64,000 nucleotides of DNA from Vespa crabro (GCF_910589235.1 NC_060962.1:1697732-1761731), one strand, 5' to 3'. Shown: positions 14,693 through 50,314, counted from the first letter of the stretch. Translations and numbers: made by a program. Notes: generated by a model from the sequence alone, not told the origin.

Positions 14693-15276
14693 TCTTCGTC
14701 GACGAAACATTCTTTAACGTCTTTCACTAGAGTCTAGGATCCCTGACATTTGTCTCGTCTTTAGCATCGAACGGATGCTACATCCAGAGTTTGGATAATT
14801 TTGAATCGAAAAGGAAAGCGGGTTAACGTCGATCCTTCCGACTTCCTGCTTGACAGATTTCATCGAAATGTATGTACATATGTATGTACGTATACGTGTT
14901 TGATTCAAGTATTGTTATTCGATTTTTATTTTTTATATATAGGCGTATATAAATTCGATTTTTAAATGAATTTTGTAGATATAGATATCTATAGATATTT
15001 ATCATTAAATCGCAGTGATATCTCTTTTACATAAATGAAAATATTTATTATGACTGATCGTTTAATTTACAATTATCAACATTAATAAAATAATCAATTG
15101 ATAATAAAAAATTGGAAAGTTACAATTCGATATAGAAAAGATTATCAACGAGGAAAATTTTAATTCTTGTAAAATCAGTAATAATTTTGTTCCTTCGTTA
15201 TTTTCCTCCTATTCTTCCGTCCATTCGCTTATCGAATTTAACATATTTTCCAATTTTGAGATATGGTTCTTCGTTC

Positions 15277-15277
<1 letters not shown>

Positions 15278-15313
<36 letters not shown>
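15278..15313. repeat. (CGT)n microsatellite
   Basis: Twelve perfect CGT units, CpG-rich, in otherwise CpG-poor intron sequence. Confidence 0.95.
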
Positions 15314-15316
<3 letters not shown>

Positions 15317-15832
15317 AAAATAGACGTCGCACGGTCGGCTAGCAACGTGTTAGCTGCCTGCAGCCACGACGAAAATCGATGAAAATATTCATCTGAGCTA
15401 CTAAGAGCATACGCGCTAACTGGATATTTATTATATTATTATAAATTAACGATATAGAAAATTCTACTCTGTCGTATTTCGAGTTTATTGCTTGAAGAAT
15501 TTCCAACGAAAGCAAAAGGACGACGATAAGTTGAGAAAATTTTCGCAGCGCCCTTAATTATGGTGACATTTTAATTAGCTTCTCCTTGGGTCCGAAGAAT
15601 GAACTGAATCACGAAGTGTATTACAAACTTATTACGACGTTATTACGAGACAAATAACATCCTCTTATCACACTAAATCTGTCAGCGTCATTTCTAGATT
15701 TAAACGATATCATATTTCTATAGAAAATCTCTAGATTTTATAGAAATCGTAGAAGGAGACGGAACGATAAAATTCGCACTTCGTGACTATAGTTTGCGAT
15801 AACAACCGTCCACTCGAGCTGGCATCTACCGT

Positions 15833-15834
<2 letters not shown>

Positions 15835-15877
<43 letters not shown>

Positions 15878-15894
15878 GTATATATATATATGTA

Positions 15895-15963
<69 letters not shown>
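15835..15963. repeat. interrupted (TA)n array
   Basis: About 129 bp of TA with a few ATAATATATG interruptions, ending in a short GA array. Confidence 0.95.
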
Positions 15964-15965
<2 letters not shown>

Positions 15966-16942
15966 AGAGAGAGAGGCACGAATGTCTCAAGTAGTCCTTT
16001 CGTACTTATCCATCCTCTCATTTCACTTTCTCGAAGTAAAATATCGAGGAGAAGCCGTGAAAAAAGGAGGGTTTGTTTATGAGCTTGCTGCAACAAAACG
16101 GAAACTTTTTTAAGGAGTTTGCATTTTAAAAGAGGTCAGTTCTGATTTCTCGTTTACCTGACAACAAGCCGGTACAAATACTTTGAAGATTTTAATCGAC
16201 AACGAAAAAAATTTTATCGGGTATATACATACATAGATATGTACGTAGCTCTATTCTCCGGAAGAGTTTTTCGAGGAAAAGAACTTAAGAAAATCTTTCT
16301 TCGAATCCTCTAGTAACTTTCTTTACCTTTAACTCTCTATCTCTTTCTCTTTTGCACATTCTTATATCTCTTCCATCTTTTTATCCGAGATTTACAACCC
16401 TCCTTTAAGTTCAAAAAAACGGCTTGCTATAGAATTTTTACAAAGGTTTTATCCTTCTTGAGTTTTCCTTTCTTCTCCTTTATTCATCTCTTATCCCTCT
16501 TCTCTCTCTCTCTCCCTCTCTTTCTCTATCTTTATCTCTATCTCTATCTCTATCTCTTCCTCTCTCTTTGTCTATCTTTTTTTGATCTTAATTTTCTTAG
16601 CCATCAACTAATCACTGTTTGATCGTCGGAATTGAGGAAGGATGATCGGTAAATCTTCCAGAGATGTGCGTTCAAATGCATATGTACGTATATAATAACG
16701 CGCTATGCGTGGAACGTAAACCAACGTGCCGATGTGGCTATTATTAATTATCCGACGGCATACTCCATCAGTGGTTAATCAATCGGGGTCAGTGACTAAT
16801 GGGTGTGAATCTAATGGTTTACAAGTAGAGCCTGTAACATGTAAAGTAAAGATTTTGAAATAAGATTAGAAGTTTAAAGGGTAGAGAAAAGTTATAGTAA
16901 ATGAAGATATATTTCGAAAAGGAAATTATTCCAATGATATAA

Positions 16943-16945
<3 letters not shown>

Positions 16946-16989
<44 letters not shown>

Positions 16990-16996
16990 TATATAG
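16946..16996. repeat. (TA)n microsatellite
   Basis: About 18 TA units and a short degenerate tail. Confidence 0.93.
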
Positions 16997-17722
16997 AAAA
17001 AAGAAAAAAGGTCCGATCCAATTCAACAAAATTCTCAAGTTGAAATGAAACTGTTGTAGAAAAAGAAAGAAAGAAAGAAAAAAGACAAAAAAACAATTTG
17101 CCAAGGAAAGAAAATATTTTAGGCTATCTCCCTAACTCACTATTCACCGGCATATTTTCAACCTTACTTTGAAATCCCAGGCTTATATGTCGTGGTCTCC
17201 CCTTGTCAGCCTGAACGACGCTCTATTCTACCGTGCAAGCCATCCACGAACGCCTTTACTTGCGAACGCGATAGGAAATCTTCCCTTCTTTCCCTTCACT
17301 TCTTTCGTCATCCCTTTGCGAAGGGCATCTCGAGATCGCTTTCCAACGTGCGAAACAACGCAGCCGTTTCTCTATATCTTTCTCTCAATTTCTTCTTCTT
17401 TTTTTAAGACAACCTCTCTTTCTCTCATTCTCATTTTCCGTTCTTTCGTTTCTCTAAGTTCCTTCGATATATCTTTCCGACGTAGTGATAAACGAGTTTG
17501 TTTTTAATTCGCGGCGAGCCGAATAAAAATGTTTAATCCTTCGATCGATCTTCTTTTATCTCTTGCCAATTTCTTTTACTTCGATTCATTTTAAATAGCT
17601 AATTAAACCTCTGTACCTCGTATTATTGACGACGTTTTCGTTCAAAGCGAGCCTGATTAATTTCTTTATACCATAAAACGTTCGTTAACATGAAATATTG
17701 TGAGAAAATAACATATTTTTGA

Positions 17723-17750
17723 TTATATGGATAATTTATTATCCATATAA
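17723..17750. repeat. 13-bp perfect inverted repeat with 2-base spacer
   Basis: Arms TTATATGGATAAT and ATTATCCATATAA separated by TT. It can form a hairpin or cruciform in either strand. Confidence 0.9.
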
Positions 17751-18704
17751 AATAATCCAAATCAAATTCGTATAAAAATAAATCCGATGAGCTACAAGGA
17801 AGCAGAAATATCCATTAATTTAATTATTGAACACAAACATGATTATAAAGGTTAATTCTTATTAATCGTATAATTGACGTTCTGCTGTACTTTATTTTTA
17901 ATAAAATATTCAATATTGAATATGCATTCGGTATATCCGTTCTATATTCTTTATTATTTTCTTCAAAAAGAGAGATATACTAGTTTACTGATATTCTTCT
18001 ATTTTTCTGTGTGAATATATATTGTTACCTATTTGATAAAAGATGTTAAATTCGAGTCGACAAAAAATAGATATGATACGAAATATGCAAGGCAATGTGA
18101 AACTCTTAAGAGATTGAAATTCACACGGCTCAATAATTTAAGCTTTCGAGTGCAGACTAAGGATGCGATTCAAAGGTCGCCTAATTCAAGGAGATTCCTG
18201 TGAGATGAGATCGATTACGGTGCATCCTCAAGTATCCCATTGATCTATAAATCCGTACTAGGGTATAATTCAACAAGATGAAATGGATAAAGGTGGGATA
18301 AGAGTTCCCTCTATCTCAGCTTATCATTTTTTCTCGCGATATTATAACGTATAGATGATCACATTTTGCTCGACATTTTTCGAGTTTTTACATTCTTTCA
18401 TTACATGTTTATTTTTCTATATTTTTATAATAATTTTCATGAAAACTAGAAATACTACACGAAAAAACACCAAAGATAAATTTCGTTGAACGTTATTACT
18501 AGTCGTTCTTATCGACCTTAATCGATCGATTACAGATCTGATAGAGAAAAAAATCTGAATGGAAGAAATATTCTCTTTGTTCTTCCCCATGAAATTTCAT
18601 CAACTTTTTAAAACGCTTCGCGTTCTCACGAAAACCCAAACTCAGCGTGAAACTAGTAAGAAAATTTCTTCACCAACTCTAAGTAAAGTATTAGCACTCG
18701 TTCT

Positions 18705-18762
18705 ATCTCTTTCTCTCTCTCTCTCTCTTTCTCTCTCTTTCTCTTTTTCTCTCTTTTTTCTC
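18705..18762. repeat. CT-rich tract
   Basis: CT units with CTTT variants, about 470 bp before the first visible alpha exon. Confidence 0.88.
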
Positions 18763-19227
18763 GTCGACCGAATAAGAATAAGAATGAAAAAAGTGACTCC
18801 GTTTAACTAGGATTTATGACTTTAAATTCGTACGAGCAAAGATTAAACCAAAAAAAATGCTTTAACATTCCTGAAATGTTCTTTTTCTACATTGGACAAG
18901 GAATTATCGTTAAATTTGAAAGAAGGCACACGATTAGACTCTTTTTACAAACTGTATGATCTCGATTGCGAATTAAATTTTGAGTGTCAGTTCGATTCGA
19001 ATGAAAATAGGATTATTCCGTATAATGCATAGACATTTCGGTTCAATTGTAATGACTTCACAAATGATTATAATTAAACATAACGATAATTATTTTTAAA
19101 TGTCAGTTATCAATCGTAATGTTTAAAAATAGATTAAAAATACATTAAAAATATTTAATTTGTATTTCTTTTAATTTCTTATCGAAAAGTATAAATATAA
19201 TTTTATTTTCTTCTATTTCTTTTTCAG

Positions 19228-39970
<20,743 letters not shown>

Positions 39971-40985
39971 TTCAGAAAACCCAGGCAACTGCCAGTAGTT
40001 GATCGTCGAAGATCCGTACTGGAATGCGCTCGATTGATCGCGAAAGCGAAAAAATATGATGGGAAGGAGCAGATAAAGATGATCGAAAGAAAGAAAAGGA
40101 AGAAAAAAAAGGGAAACGATATCGAGAAGCAGAAAAACCGATGTTCCTTTCGTTCTTCTATTTTCCCCTCGTTCATCGCGAGATCCTTCTTCTTCCTCAT
40201 TGACGAACTCGAAGCACTCGATTACGCTTCGCGTCATTTAAAAGCGGAAGTTGAAGGGATGCAATACTGGAAGGAACATACGATCTCGACTTATGTCTCG
40301 TAAACGTAACGTTTCTTTTAAAAAAAGAGGAAGAAAGAAAAAGAATAACAGAAAAAGGAAAACGAGGACATCTTATCGAAGCAGCAAGTCGACGTATGTA
40401 CGTGGTTACGCGATGGTTGCAGAGGGTGATAGTAGGATCGTGAGAGGGTAAACGAGGAACAACGGAAATCTCAGAGAATACGAGCACACAAACGTGCACG
40501 TTCCTCGATAGCAGTCGATATTTCTTCCATAGTTATATCACGTTATTATTTCATATCTTGAAAAGGACTTATCAAATAGTTCCAACGTATTTTCTCTTTT
40601 CTTGTTTCTTTTTTTTTCTTTTTCTTTTTTCTTTTTCTTGTTTTTTTTCGTCGACTTAAAATCGCACAAAAATCTGTTCCATTTATTAAGTTCAATTTTT
40701 TGATTATCGTTGTCAAAATAATTATTTTCATTCTTATGTTCCTTTAGAAGAATATTCTCGGAATATATCGAACCGGAAATATCCGTTTAATGTCTCCAAA
40801 GGATTCTATGTAAATATCTGTTATTGAAATTATTCAAGAAAAAAATGAAAAAAAAAAAAAAAGAATTTGTGTCTCTCGAAATCGTTCAATATCTCCTGAC
40901 TGCTACTTCGAGGTACGTACGTATAAGCGTGAAGAGAACACATACGCACACATGAGCACACCAAGATGTTTACATATGCAGATAA

Positions 40986-40991
40986 AATAAA
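40986..40991 (+). terminator. candidate poly(A) signal of the alpha gene
   Basis: First AATAAA after the alpha stop codon, about 1.0 kb downstream, implying a 3' UTR of roughly 1 kb. The cleavage site cannot be seen, and neuronal 3' UTRs may extend further. Confidence 0.3.
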
Positions 40992-41034
40992 GCAATTCGA
41001 TGGGTATGTCGATGAGAAAAATAGAGACAAAGAA

Positions 41035-41083
41035 AGAGAGAGAGAGAGAGGGAGAGAGAGAGAAAGAGAGAGACAGACAGAAG
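41035..41083. repeat. GA tract in the alpha 3' region
   Basis: GA units with variants, followed by a GGA/GAAGGA-rich purine stretch to about 41150. Confidence 0.9.
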
Positions 41084-41359
41084 AAAAAGGAGGTAGAGAT
41101 GGAGGAGAAGGAGGTGGAGAAGGAGGAAAAGGATAAAGAAGAGAAGGTAGGGGAATAAGGAAAAAATGTCGAATACGCAGGAACGGCTCAAGATCGAGGA
41201 CTCTTCCAAGGGAAGGATCGGATCTTGAGGATCTTGGGTTCCGCTGTAAATAGGAAGGACAGATTATTAAAATAAGCTCGCACACGTGAAAATACACAAA
41301 AACATGCGGACGGAAACGAACGGACTTAACTGACGGATTTAAACTCATCTATTATATGC

Positions 41360-41460
41360 GTGCACATACACGAATAGACATGCATACGCGCATGCACGTA
41401 CAAATACACATACATACACGCGCATACACACATACGTGCACATACCACACATAATACAGA
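41360..41460. repeat. degenerate CATA/CACG tract
   Basis: Alternating purine-pyrimidine tetranucleotides (CATA, CACG, CGCA) over about 100 bp. Confidence 0.8.
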
Positions 41461-41820
41461 CACTTAGAGACGCACGGCGATGGTAAGAAAGAAACGAAAA
41501 CAAACAAATCGCTCCTTCGTTGTGTCAAAACTGGTAAAAAGGCAAAGCGCACACGTTATACTCTCAGAATACACACAATGAACTGCCAAGGTGATTCAAA
41601 TAATATGCCAGTGAATTTTATTATCCGTATCACTAGTAAGTAAATCGATGACAACTTAATAAATGGGGGATTTATACTACGATTTAAGTGGCGTGCACTA
41701 ACGCAAATATAAATACTGTTCTTTGTTAGACTGTAAGGGGACATTCAGTGTAAAGATTTTGAAGAAAAAGAGAAAGAGAGAAAGAATGTATGTGAGAGAA
41801 AACGAGAAATAAAAGAAAAA

Positions 41821-41850
41821 CAGAGAGAGAGAGAGAGAAAGAGTGAGAGT

Positions 41851-41886
<36 letters not shown>
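41821..41886. repeat. (GA)n tract
   Basis: GA units interrupted by GTGA and GAAA. Confidence 0.92.
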
Positions 41887-41888
<2 letters not shown>

Positions 41889-42279
41889 GAGTAAGGAGGG
41901 GGTATAAAGAATATAAACGGAAATAGCAATTTAGAGCGATAATTTAGTTTTAAGCGACGTTATTTCTGTTCCTTCTATCGACACTCTCTCTTTCGCCCAC
42001 ATATGCACTCACAGACGAATATTCACTATCATTTATAAATTTACGTACAAAAAAATACACATACACATTTGTACAGGAAGACACACAGAGACACAGTCGC
42101 GAAGCATCGTATTTTTCGACATTAACGTGTTAAATGCAAGTACGCGTGCGAGTAAAAATCTTTTTACTTTTTATCCTTCCCTTTTAATCGCTTTTTTTCT
42201 TTGTCTTTTTACCTTTCTCATCTTTCTTCAGCTCACGATCCAACGCAAGTTTTAAAGAAGCGAACGACTCGTCGTGTAG

Positions 42280-42422
42280 TACATACATATGTACACATAT
42301 ACATACAACACATACGTACGTACGTATATACATACATATATGTACATACATACGTACATATATACATGTATACATATATATATATATGTATATATATACA
42401 TACACATATACATAGCTACATG
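42280..42422. repeat. degenerate TACA/TACG/TATA tract
   Basis: About 140 bp of four-base variants of TACA and TACG with TA runs; self-complementary in many places. Confidence 0.85.
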
Positions 42423-42721
42423 CACACATACTTAAATAGGTGTTTCGACATTTCGAATAATTCGAAATCAAGCAGTACTTCGTGATTTTCAAAATAGCTT
42501 ATATTTACTTTTTTAACTTGTACTATTTTCGAATTATTCGTTGCATTTCGAACACTCTCCGTTTCAGATATGAATCCGAGTTCATCTTTTTCCTCTTTTC
42601 CTTTTCTTCTTGTTTTTACTTTTTGGGAAAGGGAGAGAGAAAGACTTAAGTGGGAGAAGGAGACAGAGGGTGAGGGGAAATCGAACACTTTTTTCTCGAG
42701 GGAATCAAACGTTCCATTTAT

Positions 42722-42772
42722 TTCTCTCTCTTTCTCTCTCTCTTTCTCTCTCTCTCACTTCCTCTCTCTTTT

Positions 42773-42819
<47 letters not shown>

Positions 42820-42822
42820 CTT
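42722..42822. repeat. (CT)n tract
   Basis: About 100 bp of pyrimidine. The GA array at 42861-42889 follows 38 bp later, giving a potential hairpin. Confidence 0.92.
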
Positions 42823-42858
42823 CTCTTTTCGTTAAAAAGAAGAAAAAGATATGGAAGA

Positions 42859-42860
<2 letters not shown>

Positions 42861-42889
<29 letters not shown>
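42861..42889. repeat. (GA)n microsatellite
   Basis: About 12 GA units, complementary to the CT tract just upstream. Confidence 0.92.
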
Positions 42890-44016
42890 AAATATGTGCA
42901 CTTCATACTAGAAGACTCTTCTTTTACACGAGAGTTTCTCTACCCTTTCCATATTTCTTCGCGAACGTTGCTTCGAATTTCTGTCGACTACGAGCAAATT
43001 CTCTTTGGTCAATATGCGACGAGGAATGAAAGGGAAAATAATAAGTAAAAAGAAAAAAGAAAATAAAAGAAGAGAAGAGAAAAGAAAAAAGAAAGAAATG
43101 AGAAAAAAGGGGAAAAAGGCTCGTTCGTAAAAGTAAAGGGACGATAGGATATATATCGTTGTTTAAACAATATTCGCCTCGTAGAAGATTAAAAGAAACT
43201 CGAAGGCTTCACATTCCGAAATTTAACGTCAAGAGAATGGGGAATTGCCTTAGCACGTGATGAATATTATAAAAAATGATGATAAATCTCAAATAAAATC
43301 AACAAAGGAATTTCGTTTTTACTCGGAATTGCCGTCTTTATTTGGTCGCGAAATGTTTACTTATTACCTTCCACCCGCGAACGTTTCTTTTTATTTAATT
43401 CATTCAAAACGAGATTATCTATAACGTGATAATAAATAAAGAAAAGAAAATTTCAACGATCATCGCTACTATAAAATTGTATATTATTAATTTAAAGGCG
43501 AGTGCTTGTTGCAATTTAAAAGAAATTTCTGTTAAAAAAATTTCAAACTTCGATCGTGAATGAGCAGAGTCCTTCGTCAAGAAGAAAGAAACGATCTCGC
43601 GAGCATGTGGGGGAAGGAATTACGAAAAATTTCAAAAGTGATACGATCGTCGAGCACGTTTAAGCGAGGTATTAAAAGAGTTCGGATGTCGATCGAGCGA
43701 TTATTATCGAATATACTCTCGGTAGGATACACAAAATAAGAAAAGAAAAAAATATATATGGCAACATAACAATAATAATTATAAATAATCCACATTGTTT
43801 TTCGTATAGTCTTCATAGGCAGGCATTTTTGAAGGGAGGAGACGATATTACAATATAAACTTTAATCGTATTGTACATTTTGGCCATTGGCATTGACGCG
43901 ACAACCAATCACAAGTTATCTTTTAAATATTATTAAAAGTTACAATATTAATAAAACAAAACTGTTAAATGATATTAAAGGATCGATTAAATGTAGAGTA
44001 TGTATATTACTGGAAC

Positions 44017-44020
<4 letters not shown>

Positions 44021-44047
<27 letters not shown>
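44021..44047. repeat. (GA)n microsatellite
   Basis: About 13 GA units. Confidence 0.92.
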
Positions 44048-45147
44048 TGCAAAAGAATAAAAAAGATTAAGTAAATGAAAGCGAGAATGATAATTATCCG
44101 ATATTCGGTTTGATCATTGGGCGAATGCGCATTTTTAGATCTTCAAATGAACCGACTAAATTATTATCTCGTAAAAGTGCGATCGCTGAGAATTCGCTAG
44201 AATAATATGTACGTAGTTAAGGATGAACAAAAAAAAAAGAAAAAAGAAAACATAAAAGATGTAAAAAAAATTAATACGGTTACCTCTACGAGTCTCGTTA
44301 GTTAGAGAAGATAAAGAAGTTGTAAAGGGGGATTATTAATTAAAGAGGGAAAATGTTTTAAAAGCGGCAAATTATTATATATACATACATATATCGGCAC
44401 ACGTGCTATATTATTCTTAGGGACAGCTGTGATGATTGACATGGTAAAAAGAAAAAAGAAAAAAAAAAAAGAATAGAAAAAAGAAAGGAAAAAAAATAAT
44501 TACCAATTACGTGGTATTCTGAAATTTTCGCAACTCTTTGCGATTTTGCTAAATGAAAAAGGGAAAAGAAACATAAAAAGAAAACGTTTCAAGAAGTAAA
44601 TCTTTATTCTCATTGTTTTCAAAGGGACAACAAAGAAATAAGAAAAGAAAAAAAAGAAGATAAAGAAATGGGGAAACGAAAAACTGTTCCATCTTTTTGT
44701 TCTCCGCTAACATTTGCCGGAGTTCGAGATGGTGGAAGCGAAAGTCCGGTTGAAGATTTTCTATACGATTTCGCCTTATTCTTTCCCTTTATTGTTGTTA
44801 AATATTTAAAAGATAAACGAAAAAAAGATAAAGAAAAGATTCAAAAAAAAAAAGAAAAAGATAATCGACAACGTACACACTAATTCACATTGATCGACGT
44901 ATTAAAAAAGAATTGAGAAAAAAAAGAAAAGATTATTACAGATATTTTCGATAGATAATTTCGTTTTAGAACGAATTTAGATGGACGAACGAAATGTATT
45001 AAGATGAGAAATAGGCGATAACCACGATCCTTCGCTGTTATCCGGGATATTAATCTGAAATTAGTATTTAGTTTAATCAATCGCTTACTACTACTTGCCA
45101 CACAGGGTACCGTCGATTTGACTGAAAAGTTATATTATTCTGTACGT

Positions 45148-45149
<2 letters not shown>

Positions 45150-45200
<51 letters not shown>
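45150..45200. repeat. (TA)n microsatellite
   Basis: About 25 TA units. Confidence 0.93.
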
Positions 45201-45202
<2 letters not shown>

Positions 45203-45626
45203 TATTATAAGACAAATAAAAATAATATTATAAAATCTTGTTATTAGAGCGATTACGTGATATGAATAATAAGAGACAAGAAAAGGAAAACGAAAGAAAG
45301 AAGAAATGATCAAAGTGAATATATTATAAATGCCATGTGTGTTATACGAATTTGAATATTTACATATATACGAGTAATTTCGAAAATGAAACGGGAAAGT
45401 CGGCACTGAGAAAGAACAATTTTTGCGCGATACCAATACAATTTCATTTTCCTAGCCGGCTCAGGAAAAGCATACGAATAGAGTTTTCGTCATCTTGTTT
45501 GATATGCGGAAAAAGAAAATAAGGATCTAAAAAGAGAAAATTTCTCAAATAAAAATCATTCCGCATGAATCGTCAGCGTATGAGTGTGTGTGGGAGGAGG
45601 GAGGAGAGGGGTGGATGGATGTGTAT

Positions 45627-45685
45627 GTATATATATATATATGTATGTATATATATATGTATGTATATATATATGTATGTATATA

Positions 45686-45743
<58 letters not shown>
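45627..45743. repeat. TATG/TA compound array
   Basis: Four repeats of an 18-base TATGTATA-type unit, then about 26 TA units. Confidence 0.92.
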
Positions 45744-45746
<3 letters not shown>

Positions 45747-46115
45747 GATAAATTATATAAAATAAAAATTAATAGTTCGATTTTGAATATATTTAAAGGA
45801 CACGGAGGTAGGATAGAACGAATCGTTTCCACCTTCTCAAACCGAACGGCAAATCTGTTATTTAAAAGGAATCGCGCTGAAGTTAGATGCTAAGTACATT
45901 TTTCATAGGTATTAAAGAAAGATGATGTATCATTAACAATCGGGAATGAAGACGACAATGTGAATAGATTTAGAATGAATTAGAAGGAAGTAACTGACGG
46001 AACTGGAGCCTTTAAAATAAATAAAACAGAGAAGAATAATAACTCAGCCTGTCTTGTCCAATGGTGACACATGCGAGTTTGTTATATAAACGATAAACCT
46101 TATAATAATGATAAC

Positions 46116-46600
<485 letters not shown>

Positions 46601-48551
46601 AATAATGATAACAATTACAATAATGATAACGATAATGATAATGATATTTATTAATAAAAATAAAAAAGAAATTCTCGCCTGTATAAAGTGTTGAAGTTTT
46701 CTTTTTACATCGTTCAGGTACAGTTAATGTGACCTCTATAAAGTATTGTTTTCAAGGTTGAATATAGATAATGATAAAGAAAGAAGGGGAAATAGAGGAG
46801 GGATCGTAGTGTAGCGCAAATGTCGAGATAGGATGAAGCGAAATGTGTGGATAAAAAAGAATGCAAAAAAGAGAGATATTGGTGGGAATAAACGATGCCG
46901 TGATCTTTCGAACGTCTCGTTTATCTGTCGATCGAGTGCGTTTTCGATGCAGGAAAAGCGAAAAAGAGAAGAGAGAGAGAGAGAGAGAGAAAGAATGATG
47001 GTGTAAAAAAAGGTCGCCCCGTTCGGCTCGCATTAAAAGTGATCGAAATCGAAACGCCTCTTTAAAAATAACAAAGAAAAAGCAAATAAAAATAAAAAAA
47101 TAACAAAATAACAAACAAGCAAACAAACAAAATCGAATCTCAACATAAATCTGATTCGTATTTTCGTGTTTTTGATTCCGTAAAATGTACTAAAGAGATA
47201 TTTTGCAAATTTTTTTTTCAGAGAAATATTAAACGTGTTTTTTTTTTATTTTTCTAAAAATCGTTGTGTCCGTAAAAATTTATTCGTAATTTTTCATTTG
47301 AGGTTATTCCCTTGCGATACGCACGTGTACTCGTCGTTAGAAATTTCAGTCAATCAACTAAAAGACAATCTTTCGAATTCCGAAAAGTTACGATGACGAT
47401 TAGGTGTCGATGTGATTTAACTGTTAAAACGAAAACAATGATTATCTTTGTTGTATGTTGCTTGTTTCGATCTAATCATCGTAATTTAACGTATTGCAAT
47501 CAACACCCAACGAGGTTACGTACCTACATTAGTACGTGTTTCGGTATTCCTAGTACTCTTAATATCGAATCTGGCACGTAACGAGAAATAGATTCAACGT
47601 ATACAATATAATGTCGATCTAACACAGCGAACGACATCGATTCCACGATGATGCTCATTATTGATTCAATATCGATCAATGCTAACTGTATATTTTATCA
47701 TGATTGATGAATCTGATGTTACAAATTGGTCGAATCTATCGTTGAAATAAGACACTTTATAAAATGTGTTCAAGATATAATGTTACGCATAAGGATCTTT
47801 TCTAAAATAATCGAAATATTAGAAATATATTCAGACGTTTAAATATCAGATACTTATCTATTTTCTAAAAAGTAAACGAAAGTCTCGACCTAACAAAAAA
47901 AAAAGAAAAAAGAAAAGAAAAAAGATATGAAATAAAATTGCAAAACGTTAAAAAGGATGAGACCGATAACCAACGCCATGTTTCGATTAATCGATCGCTT
48001 TATATCTTATCTTAATAAGGTCTATTGTATTATAGCACGCCAATGTCTTCCGCCATTAGTCTCCAAGTATCGCATTAATACACTAATACGTAAAATTATA
48101 AAAGTTTCTTTCGCTCGTGAGAGTAAATACAATGATGATAAATTAAATTGTGCAATTGAACACAATCGATTCGTTGAAAATGTTAATATGATTAAAAACG
48201 TTCCAATAAATTTCTTCTATTGTCAATTGGATTTGTAACTAATCCTTGAATAAAATTCGATTCATTTGTCACTTTTTATTAAACTTCAATGAATCGATTC
48301 GTAACTTTACGAACGATCTTCGTCATATTTTGGATCGAATAAATGGAAATTCAACATAATCGATTATCGTCGACTCGAACCACGAAAGAAATTTAATCGT
48401 ATTTAAGCTTTTTAAGAGAGACAAGTTAGGCTTTTCAAATATTTAAAAAAGGCATTAGGTTAGCTCGGAAAAAGATCGAATAGATCAGTCGAGACGTTTG
48501 AAGGATTTATCAGCGATTTTCCATTCTTGATTGATCATTCTTTATACATAC

Positions 48552-48554
<3 letters not shown>

Positions 48555-48603
<49 letters not shown>

Positions 48604-48735
48604 GTACATATATATATATATAAATATATAATATATATATACATATATGTATATATATATAAATACATAATATATAATATTTATATATATATACATATAT
48701 GTATATATATATATATATAAATACATAATATATAA

Positions 48736-48777
<42 letters not shown>

Positions 48778-48787
48778 TACATATATT
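48555..48787. repeat. long TA-rich array with higher-order period
   Basis: About 230 bp of TA with an imperfect 62-64-base unit (ACATATATGTATATATATAAATACATAATATATAATATTTATAT-like) repeated at about 48640 and 48700. Confidence 0.9.
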
Positions 48788-50314
48788 ATATGAAAGAAAA
48801 TTATACAGAAAAATATATTATATACAGAATGAGTAAATTACGATCGATGAAAATGCGCGAATGATGTTCGAGGGACTGTCCGAATACCTAAATTACAAAT
48901 CAGATTCATAAATAATAATAATTATAAATTAATTGGCGGTAGCGATGAGTCGATGTTTCTTCTCATTCTTTACGGTACTTTTCATCGTAAATTTGTGTTG
49001 TCGTAAAAGTATTGAACGATATTTTTAATACTTATTTCGAATGCGAAAATCCATTGTGATAGTACTGTGATCGAAGGAATACGAGAGTGTAATTTTTTAA
49101 GGACATGATGGAAAGTACTAGGAAAAATAATTAGAAACATATTGGTGTATAAACAAAATTTCAAAGGACTCGTAATTATCAACAAAGAAGTCGAGAAAAG
49201 TAAGCTATTCAAGAAATATATAAATTTGTACTTATTCATCTTCGTTTAAGTTCTTACGAAGATTAGATTCAAGAAATGTTCTTCAACGATTTTTCGTAAT
49301 TCTCGACGCATTTTTCACCGGTAATGTAATTTCGTACAGTCTGTATACGCGAAAATAATAAAAACATAAATGAATTCCAAGCAGTGTCAAGGATCTATGC
49401 TCATATATTTGAGGAAAGATGTTAAATAAGATAACCAAAGCGCAAGTTCATCTATCGTATCTATTATCGAAGATCGATCGATCATAATTATCCACATATG
49501 GTTTATCGATTGTTCTGTCGATATGATAAAAGAGAGCGACGATCCGTTTTCGAAATTTTCTCATTTGGTAATTTCGACTAATCGCGACGTGATTGTTGAA
49601 TCGTCTCTAATTAATAACTAATGCTAATCAAATGATCAATGCCAAACGGTCGATTTATTAACGGTCGATGAAAAACGCGCGCGAGCTTTTAATGAGCAGC
49701 GAGTATAATTAGAATTAAACCGATTAGGTGAGACGCGAGTTTTCAAGTGCCAAATCTTTATAGCTTACTTCAAACGAATGCGCGAAATCGCATAGAAACG
49801 TTAACTAGCCAAACACGAGGATGAAGAGAAGAGTGTACGATAAAGTATTTCTAAGGAAGAGAGAAAGGAAAACGCACGGCCGTTTATAATAAGAATTTTT
49901 TTTATACTAACGATTAAGTTGAATTTTTTTTCTTTCTTCTTTCTTTTTTCTTTGTTATGTTCATTTTCCTTTCTTGCTTATCGATTTATTATTCCACGTC
50001 ACAATTTTCTTCCACGTTTCTGCTCACTTTCATTTGCTTTCCGTGTACTTTCCGTGCGATTAAAATAATCGATAATAATAATAATCCAATTAGCGTTGAG
50101 CTCGATCCGTTCATCTGCAGCGCGACCAAGAAAAAGAACGGAATATCTTCTTGTCAGCCTCGAATTACGCTTTGCTCGCAATATGAAATTCCGTGTCAGT
50201 CCTCTTCTTTCTAGGATAACCGCGATCGAGAAAGGTTCTGGCCTTGATGCAGAAACGTGTATACAAAGAAAGCGAGATAAAAATTTGCGTAATTAAAAGA
50301 AAAACAAACGAATG

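Larger units (their letters stand above)
1..19227. other. no exon recognised; probable 5' or intronic region of the alpha gene
   Basis: The alpha exons that should encode the signal peptide, the N-terminal helix and the 45-bp loop D exon were looked for on the plus strand and not seen. The stretch is AT-rich with many microsatellites, listed separately. Between them lies ordinary-complexity sequence, for example 16660-16860. The short open frames here (such as 2609-2815 and 13834-14121) match nothing I know. Confidence 0.6.

Noticed and set aside
1..19227. Search for alpha exons 1 to 3, including the 45-bp DEKNQ exon
   Set aside because: No stretch reading DEKNQ-like residues with proper splice sites was found; near matches such as at 4590 and 15377 break at once.
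40830..41348. 172-codon minus-strand frame antisense to the alpha 3' region
   Set aside because: Core is GA and GGA repeat; flanks match nothing and it lies in the inferred 3' UTR region.
47957..48238. 93-codon plus-strand frame in non-repetitive DNA
   Set aside because: No recognised family and no start, splice or neighbour evidence; length is within chance in this window.
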